From contig CALMMQ010000062.1 in assembly GCA_937868725.1 (NCBI GenBank), forward strand, positions 1-64,000: a DNA stretch of 64,000 nt. Direction: 5' to 3'. Position numbers and translations under genes: made by a program. The DNA is from an uncultured Pleomorphomonas sp. Lineage in GTDB: Bacteria > Pseudomonadota > Alphaproteobacteria > Rhizobiales > Pleomorphomonadaceae. Numbering within the stretch: the stretch's first letter is position 1; the number at the start of each line of letters is the position of its first letter. The notes beneath the pieces are model-generated. The model made no database searches, was not told the DNA's origin, and saw only the letters and a program-made list of their open reading frames with translations. This document shows positions 8,930-17,980 of the stretch, one piece after another.

Positions 8930-10168
8930 TCAGGCGGCGTGGCGCCTTTGCCAGACGAGGAAGCCGACGAAGGCGGCCGTCATGACCACGGCGGCGACGA
9001 AATACGGCACGTCCGGGCTGCGGAACGGCGCCGCTTCCGACAGGAAATAGCCGAACAGCTGGGTGTAGAACAGCGAGCCGGTCAGCATGGCGAGGCTGAG
9101 CAGCGCCGAGATGCCGCCTTGCAGCGCCCCTTGCGTGTCGGCCGGCACCGCTCTCGACATCAGCGCCGCCAGCATCGGATGGGCGAAGCCCTCGATGGCA
9201 TTGATGACCAGCATGATGACGACGGCGAGCGTGGTCGGTGCCAGTCCGAAGCCGATGCAGCTCAGCGCCGCGCCGCCGAGGCCCAGCGCGGCCAGCGGCC
9301 GTTCCCCCCAGCGCTTGACCGCCGGCCCCGAGACGAAGCCTTGCAGCAGCGCCACCGTCAGGCCGGAGGCGGCGAGCGTCAGGCCGACCATCGACCCCGA
9401 CCAGCCGAACTTGGCCATGCCCCAGAACGTCCAGACGGCGGCGTAGACCGAACCGCCGAAGAAGAACACGCCGATGACGGCGGCAAGCGGCAGCACACCG
9501 GGGAAGCGGGCGAACACCGCCAGCACGCCGAGCGGGTTGGCCTCGGCCAGGCGGAAGGGGCGGCGCCGGTCGGCCGGCAACAGTTCGGGCACGGCGAGGA
9601 GGCCGAACAGGAAGTTGACGCCGGCCAGCCCCGCCGCGCACCAGAACGGCACGCGCGTGCCGAACTCGCCCAGGAGACCGCCGAGGGCCGGCCCCAGCAC
9701 GAAGCCGAGGCCGAAGGCGGCGCTCATCAGCCCGAACGAGCGCGCCCGCGTTTCCGGCGGATTGGCGTCGGCGATCATGGCGCTGGCGATGACGTGGGAC
9801 GAACCGCAGATGCCGGCGGCGAAGCGGCCGACGAACAGCCAGAACAACGTTGGCGCCAGCGCCTGCACGACATAGTCGACGGCGAGGCCGGCGATGGCGA
9901 TGAGCAGCAGCGGCCGGCGGCCGAATCGGTCGGACAGGGCGCCGGCCAGCGGTGCGCACAGGAACTGCAGCAGGCTGTAGACGGCGAACAGCCAGCCGCC
10001 GACCCGGGCGGCGTCATCGAGGCCGATGCCGCCGATCTCCTCGATGAGGCGCGGCAATACCGGAATGAGCAGGCCGAAACCCACCACGTCGAGGAACACG
10101 ACGGTGAGGGCGAACAGGGTGGCCCGCCGGGCGGCGGCGGGAGAAAACGGCGCTGCTGGCGCGGCCAT
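8930..10168 (-). CDS. MFS drug-efflux transporter, TetA-like
   Basis: A 412-residue inner-membrane antiporter of the major facilitator superfamily with twelve predicted membrane helices. The N-terminal LTVVFLDVVGFGLLIPVLP, the loop 2-3 motif with SDRFGRRPLLL and the pattern of the following helices match the tetracycline-resistance (TCR/Tet) group. Most members found in environmental genomes are general multidrug or unassigned transporters, so tetracycline is not claimed. The ATG at 10168 has AAGG upstream; an alternative at 10201 has no ribosome site. It converges on gpmA. Confidence 0.88.
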   Translation of the reverse strand: MAAPAAPFSPAAARRATLFALTVVFLDVVGFGLLIPVLPRLIEEIGGIGLDDAARVGGWLFAVYSLLQFLCAPLAGALSDRFGRRPLLLIAIAGLAVDYVVQALAPTLFWLFVGRFAAGICGSSHVIASAMIADANPPETRARSFGLMSAAFGLGFVLGPALGGLLGEFGTRVPFWCAAGLAGVNFLFGLLAVPELLPADRRRPFRLAEANPLGVLAVFARFPGVLPLAAVIGVFFFGGSVYAAVWTFWGMAKFGWSGSMVGLTLAASGLTVALLQGFVSGPAVKRWGERPLAALGLGGAALSCIGFGLAPTTLAVVIMLVINAIEGFAHPMLAALMSRAVPADTQGALQGGISALLSLAMLTGSLFYTQLFGYFLSEAAPFRSPDVPYFVAAVVMTAAFVGFLVWQRRHAA

Positions 10169-10386
10169 GTCGGAAACCTTCCCGGAACTGCGAACGACCA
10201 TGTTGCCGCCAGCCGGTACCGGTTTGCGGCAGCAGGGAGAGGTTGGCTCACGAAAGTCGCCGGCCGGGCGCGATGTCGCCGGGTGGCGAAGCGGTAACAG
10301 ACGGCCCGGTGAGTGTCGGCGCCTGCGGCGACGATCGTTGCGGGCGACCGCGACATCAGGCGGCCGGGGCGATCGGCGGGAGGGTG

Positions 10387-10415
10387 CCTATAGACCGTTG
10401 CGGCGGCAAAGACAA
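10387..10415 (-). promoter_or_regulatory. Candidate promoter for the MFS gene
   Basis: On the minus strand TTGTCT (10415-10410), a 17-base spacer and TATAGG (10392-10387) match four of six consensus bases each. This leaves a leader of about 210 bases before the MFS start, in a 300-base gap that otherwise holds only the hairpin at 10441-10460. Confidence 0.4.
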
Positions 10416-10440
10416 CGGCGCCGCCGCGCAATCGGCGGGT

Positions 10441-10460
10441 GCGTGGCCATTCGGCCACGC
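10441..10460 (-). terminator. Hairpin after the LysE-family gene
   Basis: An 8-bp perfect stem GCGTGGCC/GGCCACGC with the loop ATTC lies 10 bases past the stop at 10471. There is no T tract, so termination is only likely. Confidence 0.45.
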
Positions 10461-10470
10461 TGGCGCCGCT

Positions 10471-11082
10471 TCAGCGCTCGGCGAGGGCGAGACGCAGGCC
10501 GAGCAACAGGAAGGCGCCGGCGAACAGCCGCCGCATCGCGTCGACAAGGCGCGGTCGGGCGAGGGCGGTGCGTCGCACCGAGGCGGCGGCCAGGCCGTAG
10601 AGGGCGAAGACGGCGAAAGTGACGGCCATGAAGGCGCCGCTGAGGCCGGTCATGGTCGCGACGGCGTGCGCATCGCCCGGTGCCACGAACTGCGGCAGGA
10701 AGGCCACGAAGAAGATGGTCAGCTTGGGATTGAGCAGGTTGATTAGCACGGCTTCGCCGATCACCGCCCGCGCTGTTCTGGCCGTCGTCTGGCTGGCGAG
10801 GCTGAGGGCGTCGCGGTCGGCCAGCATGCGCCAGGCCATGAACAGCAGATAGGCGACGCCGGCGTATTTCAGCGTGGCGAAGGCGAGGGCGCTGGCGTGC
10901 ATCAGCGCGGCCAGGCCCGTGAGCGCCGCCGCGACGTGCGGCACGATGCCGAGCGTGCAGCCGAAGGCGGCGATCAGGCTGGCGCGGCGGCCATGGGCGA
11001 GGCCGGCGGCGAGCGTATAGAGCACGCCCGTCCCCGGCGAGGCGGCGACGACCAGCGCCGTCGCCCAGAACTCCAGGGTCAT
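10471..11082 (-). CDS. LysE/RhtB-family amino acid exporter
   Basis: A 203-residue inner-membrane protein with about six hydrophobic helices. It carries the family's N-terminal signature ASPGTGVLYTLAAGLAHGRRAS and the central INLLNPKLTIFFVAFLPQF (the NPK motif). Members export amino acids such as lysine, threonine or homoserine; the substrate is unknown here. The gene begins 4 bases after the stop of the AraC-MGMT gene if ATG 11082 is used, or overlaps it if GTG 11094 is used, so the two are co-translated. A repair gene with an exporter is a common chance pairing in operons, and no functional link is claimed. Confidence 0.88.
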   Translation of the reverse strand: MTLEFWATALVVAASPGTGVLYTLAAGLAHGRRASLIAAFGCTLGIVPHVAAALTGLAALMHASALAFATLKYAGVAYLLFMAWRMLADRDALSLASQTTARTARAVIGEAVLINLLNPKLTIFFVAFLPQFVAPGDAHAVATMTGLSGAFMAVTFAVFALYGLAAASVRRTALARPRLVDAMRRLFAGAFLLLGLRLALAER

Positions 11083-11086
11083 GGTC

Positions 11087-12046
11087 TCATGCACCGGTGT
11101 TGGCGCCGAGGCGGGTGATGAGGCCGGTCTCCCAGCCCAATATGGCCTTCTTGCGCGTCAGGCCCCAATGGTAGCCGCAAAGGTCGCCCTGGCGGCCGAG
11201 CACGCGATGGCACGGCACGACGAACGACAGCGGGTTTCGACCGATGGCGGTGCCGACGGCGCGGGCGGCGTTGGGGTTGCCGAGGTGGCGGGCGATGTCG
11301 GAATAGGTCGTCGCCTTGCCGAGCGGAATGCGCAGCAGCGTCTCCCACACCCGTACCTCGAAATCCGAGCCGATGAACACCAGCCGGATCGGCCGGTCCT
11401 GCGACCAGACGGTGGGGTCGAACACCTGGGCGGCGTAGGGCGCCGTCGCCGCTTCGTCGTGGACATAGGCGGCGGCCGGCCAGCGGGCCGACATGTCGGT
11501 GAACGCCTTGGTCTCCTCGCCCGGGTCGGCGAAGGCTATGCCGGCGAGGCCGCGCTCGGTGATCATCACCAGCGCCATGCCGAACGGCGAGGGATGGAAG
11601 CCCCAGGCGATGGTGACGCCGGCGCCGCGCGCCTTGTAGGCGCCCGGGCTCATCGCCTCGTGGGTGACGAACAGGTCGTGCAGCCGGCCGGGGCCGGACA
11701 GGCCGACCTCATAGGCGGTATCGAGGATCGACGACGACTGGTCGAGCATGCGCCGCGCCTCGTTGAGCGTCAGCGCCTGCACGAAGGCCTTGGGCGTCAG
11801 GCCAGCCCAGCGGGTGAACAGCCGGTGCAGATGCAGCGCGTCGGTGCCGACGGCGGCGGCGATGGTCTCGAGCTCCGGCTGGTCGCGCCAGCGCTCGGAA
11901 ATGAACTGGATGGTGTCGCGCACCAGCACGTAGTCGGCGTTCTGGCGGTCGAGCTTGACGGGTGCGGCCATCTTGAGGCCCTCGTGCAGCCAGCTCGCCG
12001 ACATCGGCGGCCGATTGAGGTTGTCGGTGCGGGTAATCGCGTCCAT
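11087..12046 (-). CDS. AraC-type regulator fused to O6-methylguanine-DNA methyltransferase
   Basis: A 319-residue two-domain protein. Residues about 30-140 form an AraC helix-turn-helix domain (LHLHRLFTRWAGLTPKAFVQALTLN). The C-terminal half is the suicide methyltransferase with the active-site box VVPCHRVLG, where the Cys takes the methyl group from damaged guanine. The N-terminal zinc-cysteine domain of E. coli Ada, which senses methyl phosphotriesters, is absent. This therefore resembles Ada's C-terminal two thirds, as in many Rhizobiales. AAGGAG 7 bases before the ATG at 12046 fixes the start; the longer frame to 12079 has no ribosome site. It is co-translated with a LysE exporter. Confidence 0.92.
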   Translation of the reverse strand: MDAITRTDNLNRPPMSASWLHEGLKMAAPVKLDRQNADYVLVRDTIQFISERWRDQPELETIAAAVGTDALHLHRLFTRWAGLTPKAFVQALTLNEARRMLDQSSSILDTAYEVGLSGPGRLHDLFVTHEAMSPGAYKARGAGVTIAWGFHPSPFGMALVMITERGLAGIAFADPGEETKAFTDMSARWPAAAYVHDEAATAPYAAQVFDPTVWSQDRPIRLVFIGSDFEVRVWETLLRIPLGKATTYSDIARHLGNPNAARAVGTAIGRNPLSFVVPCHRVLGRQGDLCGYHWGLTRKKAILGWETGLITRLGANTGA

Positions 12047-12218
12047 CGCGGCTCTCCTTGAAGCGCATGTTGGCGCCAAGGTAGGGAGCGGGCAAGGGGG
12101 CGACCACCCGATTCTTGCGCGCGGTCGCGATCGGCGGCAAAAAAGTTGCCGCTGCTGTCGTCATCCGGCGGCAGCATGGACGAAGATTGTGTCCTCGCCG
12201 CCAACCAAGAGTGCGTTC

Positions 12219-12902
12219 ATGCCCAAGCCCGTCAGCCGCAAGGCGCCCCCCGCCACTCCCCTCTATTCGGCCGCCGAGGTCGAGGCGATGTTCGCCCGCT
12301 TCGCCGCCGCCAACCCCGAACCCAAGGGTGAACTCGAATCGGTCAACGCCTTCACGCTGCTGGTGGCGGTGGTGCTGTCGGCCCAGGCCACCGACGCCGG
12401 CGTCAACAAGGCGACACGGGCACTGTTCGCCGTCGCCGACACGCCCGACAAGATGGCGGCGCTCGGCGAGGAGCGCCTGTGCGAGTTCATCCGCACCATC
12501 GGTCTCTATCGCGCCAAGGCGCGCAACGTCATCGCCCTGTCGGAGCAACTGGTGGCCGAGCACGGCGGCACCGTGCCCGAGGATCGCGCCGCGCTGGAAG
12601 CGCTGCCCGGCGTCGGCCGCAAGACGGCCAGCGTCGTGCTCAACATCGCCTTCGGCCAGCCGACGTTTGCCGTCGACACCCACATCTTCCGCCTCGGCAA
12701 CCGGTTGGGGCTGGCGCCGGGCAAGACGCCGCTCGAAGTCGAGCAGGCCTTTCTCCGCATCATTCCGCCGGCCTATCTGCGCCACGCCCACCATTGGCTG
12801 ATCCTGCACGGCCGCTACGTCTGCAAGGCACGCAAGCCCGACTGTGGCCGCTGTCTGATCGCCGACCTGTGCCAGAGCCCGGAAAAGGAACTGCCGCTCT
12901 GA
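12219..12902 (+). CDS. nth: Endonuclease III
   Basis: A 227-residue base-excision repair glycosylase/AP lyase that removes oxidised pyrimidines. The helix-hairpin-helix LPGVGRKTASVVL holds the catalytic Lys135, and Asp153 follows in VDTHIFRLGNR. The four cysteines of the [4Fe-4S] cluster are Cys202, 209, 212 and 218 with the classical 6-2-5 spacing. The start at 12219 (MPKPVSRK) has AAGAG upstream. It is divergent from the AraC-MGMT gene, so two repair genes share a 170-base control region. Confidence 0.97.
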   Translation: MPKPVSRKAPPATPLYSAAEVEAMFARFAAANPEPKGELESVNAFTLLVAVVLSAQATDAGVNKATRALFAVADTPDKMAALGEERLCEFIRTIGLYRAKARNVIALSEQLVAEHGGTVPEDRAALEALPGVGRKTASVVLNIAFGQPTFAVDTHIFRLGNRLGLAPGKTPLEVEQAFLRIIPPAYLRHAHHWLILHGRYVCKARKPDCGRCLIADLCQSPEKELPL

Positions 12903-12909
12903 CGCGGCA

Positions 12910-12937
12910 ACGCCGCCGGCCAGGTGGCCGACGGCGT
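12910..12937. terminator. Hairpin between nth and nfu (converging)
   Basis: A stem of about 11 pairs with one mismatch (ACGCCG-C-CGGCC against GGCCG-A-CGGCGT) and a 4-base loop lies between two converging stops. There is no T tract. Confidence 0.45.
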
Positions 12938-12966
12938 CGTCAAGCGAACGGAAACGGCGGGCCGAC

Positions 12967-13527
12967 TCAGGCGACGGCGCGCACTTCCTTGATTTCCGGC
13001 AGGAAGTGCTTGAGCAGGTTCTGGATGCCGTTGCGCAGCGTCGCCGTCGACGACGGGCAGCCGGCGCAGGCGCCGCGCATGGTCAGGTAGACGATGCCGT
13101 CCTTGAAGGCGCGGAAGGTGATGTCGCCACCGTCGGCGGCCACGGCCGGCCGGACGCGCGTCTCGATCAGCTCCTTGATGGTGGCCACCGTCTCGGCATC
13201 GGCCGCTTCGAACTCTTCCTCGGCGGCGATCTCGGCGCTGCCTTCGGCGGCCATCACCGGCTTGCCCGACATGAAGTGCTCCATGATGGCGCCGAGCACG
13301 GCCGGCTTCAGCCGCTGCCAGTCCGGATCGGACTTGGTGACGGTGATGAAGTCGTAGCCGAAGAACACGCCGGTGACGCCGGCCACGGCGAACAGCGCGC
13401 TGGCCAGCGGCGAGACGGCGGCGGCCTCGGCGGTCAGGAACTCGCGCGGATTGCCGTCGAGCACCACGCGTCCCGGCAGGAACTTGAGGGTGGCCGGATT
13501 CGGCGTCGTTTCGGTTTGGATGAACAT
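12967..13527 (-). CDS. NifU-like iron-sulfur scaffold/carrier (Nfu family)
   Basis: A 186-residue protein with two domains. The N-terminal Nfu domain begins MFIQTETTPNPATLKFLPG, and the C-terminal NifU-like domain carries the cluster-binding pair Cys154-x-x-Cys157 in RGACAGCPSS. An acidic, alanine-rich linker (about 95-112) joins them. Such proteins receive [4Fe-4S] clusters and pass them to targets. GGAGG precedes the ATG at 13527; the upstream alternative at 13548 is not needed. In Rhizobiales it usually lies beside the stress protein and trpS, as here. Confidence 0.94.
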   Translation of the reverse strand: MFIQTETTPNPATLKFLPGRVVLDGNPREFLTAEAAAVSPLASALFAVAGVTGVFFGYDFITVTKSDPDWQRLKPAVLGAIMEHFMSGKPVMAAEGSAEIAAEEEFEAADAETVATIKELIETRVRPAVAADGGDITFRAFKDGIVYLTMRGACAGCPSSTATLRNGIQNLLKHFLPEIKEVRAVA

Positions 13528-13847
13528 GCGGGCCTCCTCAGGGTGCACCTGATTGGAACGTCTCTAAACTTGAATGTTAGGAGACTATTTCGGGATTTTC
13601 AAATGAACAATCGGTGAGGCTGCGGATGTGCCCAAATGAACGGTTTGTCAACCGGATAGACAGTCGATCCCCGGCTTTGCAGCCCAGCGACACGTTTGGC
13701 GCCGGAGGCTCAACTTCAAGCAGACGGCGCGTCGAGCGCGGCTGCCGGCGTCGACCGACGCCGCGCGCAGCGAAAGCCAAGCGCCGGATGGCGCGCCGGC
13801 GCTTGAGGCTGAGACAAAATCCGCGCCGGCGCTTGAGGCTCAAACAA
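13528..13847. other. Intergenic region between nfu and usp, with a short direct repeat
   Basis: About 320 bases, richer in AT near 13555-13660 and very GC-rich after that. An 18-base exact direct repeat (13793-13810 and 13823-13840, 30-base period) lies just past the usp stop. No gene is supported. The left part probably holds the nfu promoter, but I cannot assign an iron-responsive box. Confidence 0.5.
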
Positions 13848-14342
13848 CTAAGTCACCGCCGTCAGCTCCTCGTCGCTGAGCCCGCCGGGCACGATGGTGA
13901 CGGGGATGGGAAAGCCGCCGTTGCTGCGGCTGGCGATGGAGGAGATCAGCGGTCCGGGGCCGTCGTTGCCGACCGCCGAAGCCAGCACCAGGATGGCGAT
14001 GTCGCGGTCCTCCTCGATGAGGGCATCGAGGGCATCGGCCGGCTTGCCTTCGCGGATGACCGGCTCGGCTTCGACGCGGGCGAAGTCGCGGGCCCGGCCG
14101 GCCATGGTGGCGAGCAGGTCGTCCGCCTCGGCGATGGCATCGGCGCGCATCATTTCCTCGACGCCGCGCCAGTGCTGGAAGTCGCCGGGAGGGATGACAT
14201 AGAGCAGCACAAGCCCGCCGCCGGTACGGGCGGCGCGGGTGGCGGCGTAGAGCACGGCGCGCTCGCACTCCGGCGAGGCGTCAACCACGCACAGGAACTT
14301 GCGGCGATGTCCGTCTTCGCGGGCGAGGCGTTTTGAAACCAT
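13848..14342 (-). CDS. Universal stress protein family
   Basis: A 164-residue UspA-fold protein. The N-terminal strand KFLCVVDASPECERAVLYA and the final PIPVTIVPGG strand outline the single alpha/beta domain. The usual ATP-binding loop G-2x-G-9x-G(S/T) is not clean (SAVGNDGPGPLISSIAS), so nucleotide binding is uncertain. Its place between nfu and trpS on the minus strand is conserved in the order; here a HEPN-type gene on the opposite strand has come between it and trpS. Confidence 0.85.
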   Translation of the reverse strand: MVSKRLAREDGHRRKFLCVVDASPECERAVLYAATRAARTGGGLVLLYVIPPGDFQHWRGVEEMMRADAIAEADDLLATMAGRARDFARVEAEPVIREGKPADALDALIEEDRDIAILVLASAVGNDGPGPLISSIASRSNGGFPIPVTIVPGGLSDEELTAVT

Positions 14343-14520
14343 GGCTTGAGCCTATCAGGGCAGCATGAGAGCGCAACTGCCAAGAATGCGAGAGGCGTGC
14401 GTAGCTGAAATGCAGCTAGCACGCGAATCAAAGCCGGGATAAAAACGACTGACCCCGGGAGCATGCCAATCGGCAGAGGCCGGCCCGGGGTGTACGAAGC
14501 GTATTTAAGCGACACAGCCG

Positions 14521-14536
14521 TTAATGACAAGTTAAC
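14521..14536 (+). promoter_or_regulatory. CtrA-type box TTAA-N7-TTAAC
   Basis: TTAATGACAAGTTAAC fits the full recognition pattern of the alphaproteobacterial cell-cycle regulator CtrA. With the preceding G it is also an inverted repeat GTTAA/TTAAC. It ends 16 bases before the preferred start (14553) of the HEPN/Abi-like gene. Binding is inferred. Confidence 0.5.
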
Positions 14537-14552
14537 TTTTGGCGCGAGCATC

Positions 14553-15182
14553 ATGATGCAGATGGAGAGGGCTCTGCTACGCACACTGTCGCAGAGCCGC
14601 CTGGAGCCCTACGTTCGACAGTCACAAGGGGACTTTGCGCTGGCGATTCAGATGTACGAACAGAACCTGAGCGCTTCCGAGGCTTTTCATTCGTCGTTGC
14701 ACAGCGTCGAGATCGCGCTGCGAAACGTCGTTGACGGTGCCATGGTCGATCATTTCGGCGCCGACTGGTTCAAGAACGACGATGTGCTCAAGCCGGATTC
14801 GCTCGACGAAATCAGCAAAGCCCGCGCCAAACTGCAAAAGGTGGCGGAGGATCGACTGCACGGTTCACTGGTGGCCGAGCTCAGCTTCGGCTTCTGGGTC
14901 GGCCTGCTCGGACCGCGCTATGACGAGCAGCTTTGGCGACGGGCATTGCACCGCGGCTTTTCGTCAGGAGGGCGCAAGCTGCGGCGCACTGACGTGCATA
15001 GCCGCTTCAACATGATCCGTCGCTTCCGCAACCGCGTCGCCCATCACGAACCGATCTGGGACAAGGACCTGATTGGCTTGCATCGGGAAATTCTGGAGGC
15101 CGTCGGTTGGATGTGTCCGGTAACGGCGAACTGGACGGCCGCGCTCAGTCGCGTCCCGGCCGTGGTCGGGACGCGAAGTTGA
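14553..15182 (+). CDS. Abi-like HEPN-domain protein
   Basis: About 209 residues, mostly helical, matching the Abi family of abortive-infection-type proteins. An N-terminal segment with RLEPYVRQSQGDFALAIQMYEQN leads to a HEPN-like helical core. It ends in FRNRVAHHEPIWD, which fits the HEPN ribonuclease motif R-N-x-x-x-H. In known systems such domains cleave RNA and act as toxins or phage-defence effectors. No partner antitoxin or nucleotidyltransferase is adjacent. The start is uncertain: ATG 14553 is preferred because a CtrA-type box lies just upstream; ATG 14463 would give 239 residues. The upstream 200 bases are more AT-rich than their surroundings. It converges on trpS with a 4-base gap. 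Confidence 0.75.
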   Translation: MMQMERALLRTLSQSRLEPYVRQSQGDFALAIQMYEQNLSASEAFHSSLHSVEIALRNVVDGAMVDHFGADWFKNDDVLKPDSLDEISKARAKLQKVAEDRLHGSLVAELSFGFWVGLLGPRYDEQLWRRALHRGFSSGGRKLRRTDVHSRFNMIRRFRNRVAHHEPIWDKDLIGLHREILEAVGWMCPVTANWTAALSRVPAVVGTRS

Positions 15183-15186
15183 GGGA

Positions 15187-16239
15187 TTACCGCCGCTTGC
15201 GGCTCTGGATGAAGCCGACGATGTCGCGCACGTCGTCCATCACCTTGGAAGCGATGGCCGCGGCCCGCTCCGAGCCCTTGGCCAGGATGTCGTCGATGAC
15301 GTCAGGCTCGGCCATCAGCGCCTTCATGCGATCGTTGATCGGCGACAGCACCGACACGGCGAGATCGGCCAGCGCCGGCTTGAACACCGAGAACTGCGAA
15401 CCGCCGTACTCGGCCAGCACGGCTTCGCGGCTCTTGTTGGCCAGCGCACCGTAGATGGTGACGAGGTTGTCGGCATCCGGCCGCGCCTTGAGCCCGTCGA
15501 CATCGGACGGCAGCGGCTCCGGATCGGTGCGGGCCTTGCGGATCTTCTGGGCGATGGCGTCGGCGTCGTCGGTCAGGTTGATGCGCGAATAGTCCGACGG
15601 GTCGGACTTCGACATCTTCTTGGTGCCGTCGCGCAGGCTCATGACGCGTGGCGCCGGCCCCTGCGTCAGCGGCTCGGGCAGCGGGAAGTAGCCGTCCTCG
15701 GCGTTGTGACCGTGGGCGGCGATCGAAGCCGAGAAGTCGTTGTTGAACTTGGTGGCGATATCGCGCGTCAGCTCGAGGTGCTGTTTCTGGTCTTCGCCCA
15801 CCGGCACGTGCGTGGCGCGGTAGACGAGGATGTCGGCGGCCATCAGCGAGGGATAGGCGAACAGACCCAGCGACACGTTCTCGCGGTCCTTGCCGGCCTT
15901 CTCCTTGAACTGCGTCATGCGGTTCATCCAGCCCATGCGGGCGACGCAGTTGAACACCCAGGCAAGTTCGGCGTGCTCGGGCACCTGGCTCTGGTTGAAG
16001 ACGATGTGCTTGTCGGCATCGATGCCGGCGGCCAGGAAGGCGGCCGTCACTTCGCGGATCTGGCGCTTGAGCTCGAAGGGATCCTGCCAGACGGTGATGG
16101 CGTGCTCATCGACGACGCAATAGATGCAGTCGTGCGTGGCCTGCATTTCGACGAAGCGCTTGATGGCGCCGAGATAGTTGCCGAGGTGGAGATTGCCGGT
16201 GGGTTGAACGCCGGAGAAGACAAGAGGCTTGAAAGTCAT
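15187..16239 (-). CDS. trpS: Tryptophan--tRNA ligase
   Basis: A 350-residue class I synthetase that charges tRNA-Trp. The HIGH-type signature lies in [17 protein letters not shown] (residues 9-25, with HLGN) and the KMSKS loop is [10 protein letters not shown] near residue 200. The ATG at 16239 ([10 protein letters not shown]) is the family start; the frame continues upstream without conserved sequence. It lies downstream of murJ on the same strand, 166 bases away. Confidence 0.97.
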   Translation of the reverse strand: MTFKPLVFSGVQPTGNLHLGNYLGAIKRFVEMQATHDCIYCVVDEHAITVWQDPFELKRQIREVTAAFLAAGIDADKHIVFNQSQVPEHAELAWVFNCVARMGWMNRMTQFKEKAGKDRENVSLGLFAYPSLMAADILVYRATHVPVGEDQKQHLELTRDIATKFNNDFSASIAAHGHNAEDGYFPLPEPLTQGPAPRVMSLRDGTKKMSKSDPSDYSRINLTDDADAIAQKIRKARTDPEPLPSDVDGLKARPDADNLVTIYGALANKSREAVLAEYGGSQFSVFKPALADLAVSVLSPINDRMKALMAEPDVIDDILAKGSERAAAIASKVMDDVRDIVGFIQSRKRR

Positions 16240-16337
16240 CGGTTTGGACCCGGATGGATGATGAACGGACCGCATCGGGTGTGTGCCCGGCGGTGCCGGC
16301 CTTATGGACCCACCGGACGCCGGGCGCAAGAGCACCT

Positions 16338-16366
16338 GCCGATCCGGTTCCAACCGGCTGATCGGC
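16338..16366 (-). terminator. Weak hairpin between murJ and trpS
   Basis: GCCGATC pairs with GATCGGC and an inner CGGTT pairs with AACCG, with a small bulge on one side. No T tract is present. It may modulate read-through from murJ to trpS. Confidence 0.35.
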
Positions 16367-16405
16367 AAGTGGCGACGCAAGCTCTTGAAACCGGCCCGCT
16401 TTCCC

Positions 16406-17977
16406 TCAACTGTCCTTGCCGCGCCGGAGCAGCGCGCCGGCGTAGCGGCGGACGTCGACGGCGCCGGTCGCCATGGCGGCGATGCCGTAGACGATCATGC
16501 CGAAGCCGCAGAGCCCGATCAGCCAGGGGCCGGCGACGATGAAGTGCCGGTCGTGCAGCGGTCCGTCGATGATGCTGGCGCCGAGCACCAGTGCCGCGCC
16601 CATCATCAGGCTGGCCAGCGCCAGCAGCGCCAGACGGCGGTAGAGCAGCCGGTCGGCGACGAAGTGGCCGCGCCGGATGAGGACGACCACCAGCATGACG
16701 GCATTGACCCAGGCCGACAGCGAGGTGGCGGCGGCGATGCCGACGTGACCGATGAACGGGAACAGCGCCAGCGAGGCGACGATGTTGACGGCCACCGAGA
16801 TGCCGCCCTGCACGGTTGGCGTCTTGGTGTCCTCGCGGGCGTAGAACGACGGCTGGAACACCTTGATGGCGACGAAGGCCGGCAGGCCGGCGGAGAAGGC
16901 GATCAGCGCCTCGGCGGTGGCGACGGTATCGACGGCGGTGAAGGCGCCGCGTTCGAACAGCACGCGCATGATGGTGTAGGGTATGGCGATTAGCGCCACG
17001 GTGGCCGGCAGCGTCAGCGCCATGGCGAACTCCAGCGCCCGGTTCTGGACGTGGAAAATGCCGTCGCTCTCGCCCTCGGTCCGGACGCGGCGCGTCAGGT
17101 CGGGCAGCAGCACCACGCCGATGGCGACGCCGATGACGCCGAGCGGCAGCTGGTAGATGCGGTCGGCGAAATAGAGCCACGACACGGCGCTGGCCTGCAT
17201 CGAGGCGATGATGGTGCCGACGACGATGTTGATCTGGGTGATGCCGCCCGAGACGATGCCGGGAATGCCGAGCGTGATGAAGCGGCGGACGTTGTGGGTA
17301 TAGCGCGGCCGCTTCAGCGACATCGGGAAGCCGATCCACCACAGCGAGCCGCCGACGGCGATCAGCTGGGCGATACCGGAGATGAACACGGCCCAGCTGA
17401 GCGTATAGGCGGCGAGCGGCGTGCCGGCCCACTTCTCCCACCAGATGAGGGCGAGGGCGGCGACCAGGATGACGTTGAGCAGCGAGGGGGCGAAGGCGGC
17501 GACGGCGAAGCGGCCGAACGATTGCAGCATGCCCGCCGCCATGGCCGTCAGCGACATGCAGGCAAGATAGGGGAACATGATGCGCGTCATCGCCTCGGCG
17601 GCGCCGAACTTGTCGGGGTCGGCGAGGAAGCCGGGCGCCAGCACGCCCACCAGCCAGGGCGCGGCGATCTCGGCCACGGCGGTGATCAGCGTCAGCGCCA
17701 GCAGGAAGACGGCGAGGATGTCCTCGGCCAGCAGGCGGGCGCACGGCTTGCCGCCCTCGGCCAGCGATCGGGAGAACAGCGGGATGAACGCCGCCGAGAA
17801 GGCGCCCTCGGCGAACAGACGGCGGAACAGGTTGGGCAGGCGGAAGGCGACGAAAAAGGCGTCGGCGATCGGGCCGGAGCCGAGCATGTTGGCCATGAAC
17901 ACGTCGCGGACAAAGCCGAGCACGCGCGAAGACAGCGTGGCCCCGCCAACGGTCATGAAGTTCTTGACAAGACTCAT
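16406..17977 (-). CDS. murJ: Lipid II flippase MurJ
   Basis: A 523-residue inner-membrane protein of the MOP superfamily with about fourteen helices. It flips lipid II to the periplasm for peptidoglycan synthesis. The N-terminus has the family signature [20 protein letters not shown], then [27 protein letters not shown] split over residues 38-66. The helical pattern continues to the C-terminus. It starts only 3 bases after the glnD stop, so the two are co-transcribed and probably coupled; glnD-murJ-trpS is the usual Rhizobiales order. Confidence 0.96.
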   Translation of the reverse strand: MSLVKNFMTVGGATLSSRVLGFVRDVFMANMLGSGPIADAFFVAFRLPNLFRRLFAEGAFSAAFIPLFSRSLAEGGKPCARLLAEDILAVFLLALTLITAVAEIAAPWLVGVLAPGFLADPDKFGAAEAMTRIMFPYLACMSLTAMAAGMLQSFGRFAVAAFAPSLLNVILVAALALIWWEKWAGTPLAAYTLSWAVFISGIAQLIAVGGSLWWIGFPMSLKRPRYTHNVRRFITLGIPGIVSGGITQINIVVGTIIASMQASAVSWLYFADRIYQLPLGVIGVAIGVVLLPDLTRRVRTEGESDGIFHVQNRALEFAMALTLPATVALIAIPYTIMRVLFERGAFTAVDTVATAEALIAFSAGLPAFVAIKVFQPSFYAREDTKTPTVQGGISVAVNIVASLALFPFIGHVGIAAATSLSAWVNAVMLVVVLIRRGHFVADRLLYRRLALLALASLMMGAALVLGASIIDGPLHDRHFIVAGPWLIGLCGFGMIVYGIAAMATGAVDVRRYAGALLRRGKDS

Positions 17978-17980
17978 CGG

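Noticed and set aside
13793-13840. CRISPR-like direct repeats past usp
   Set aside because: Only two 18-base copies with a 12-base spacer and high GC content; this is a simple duplication.
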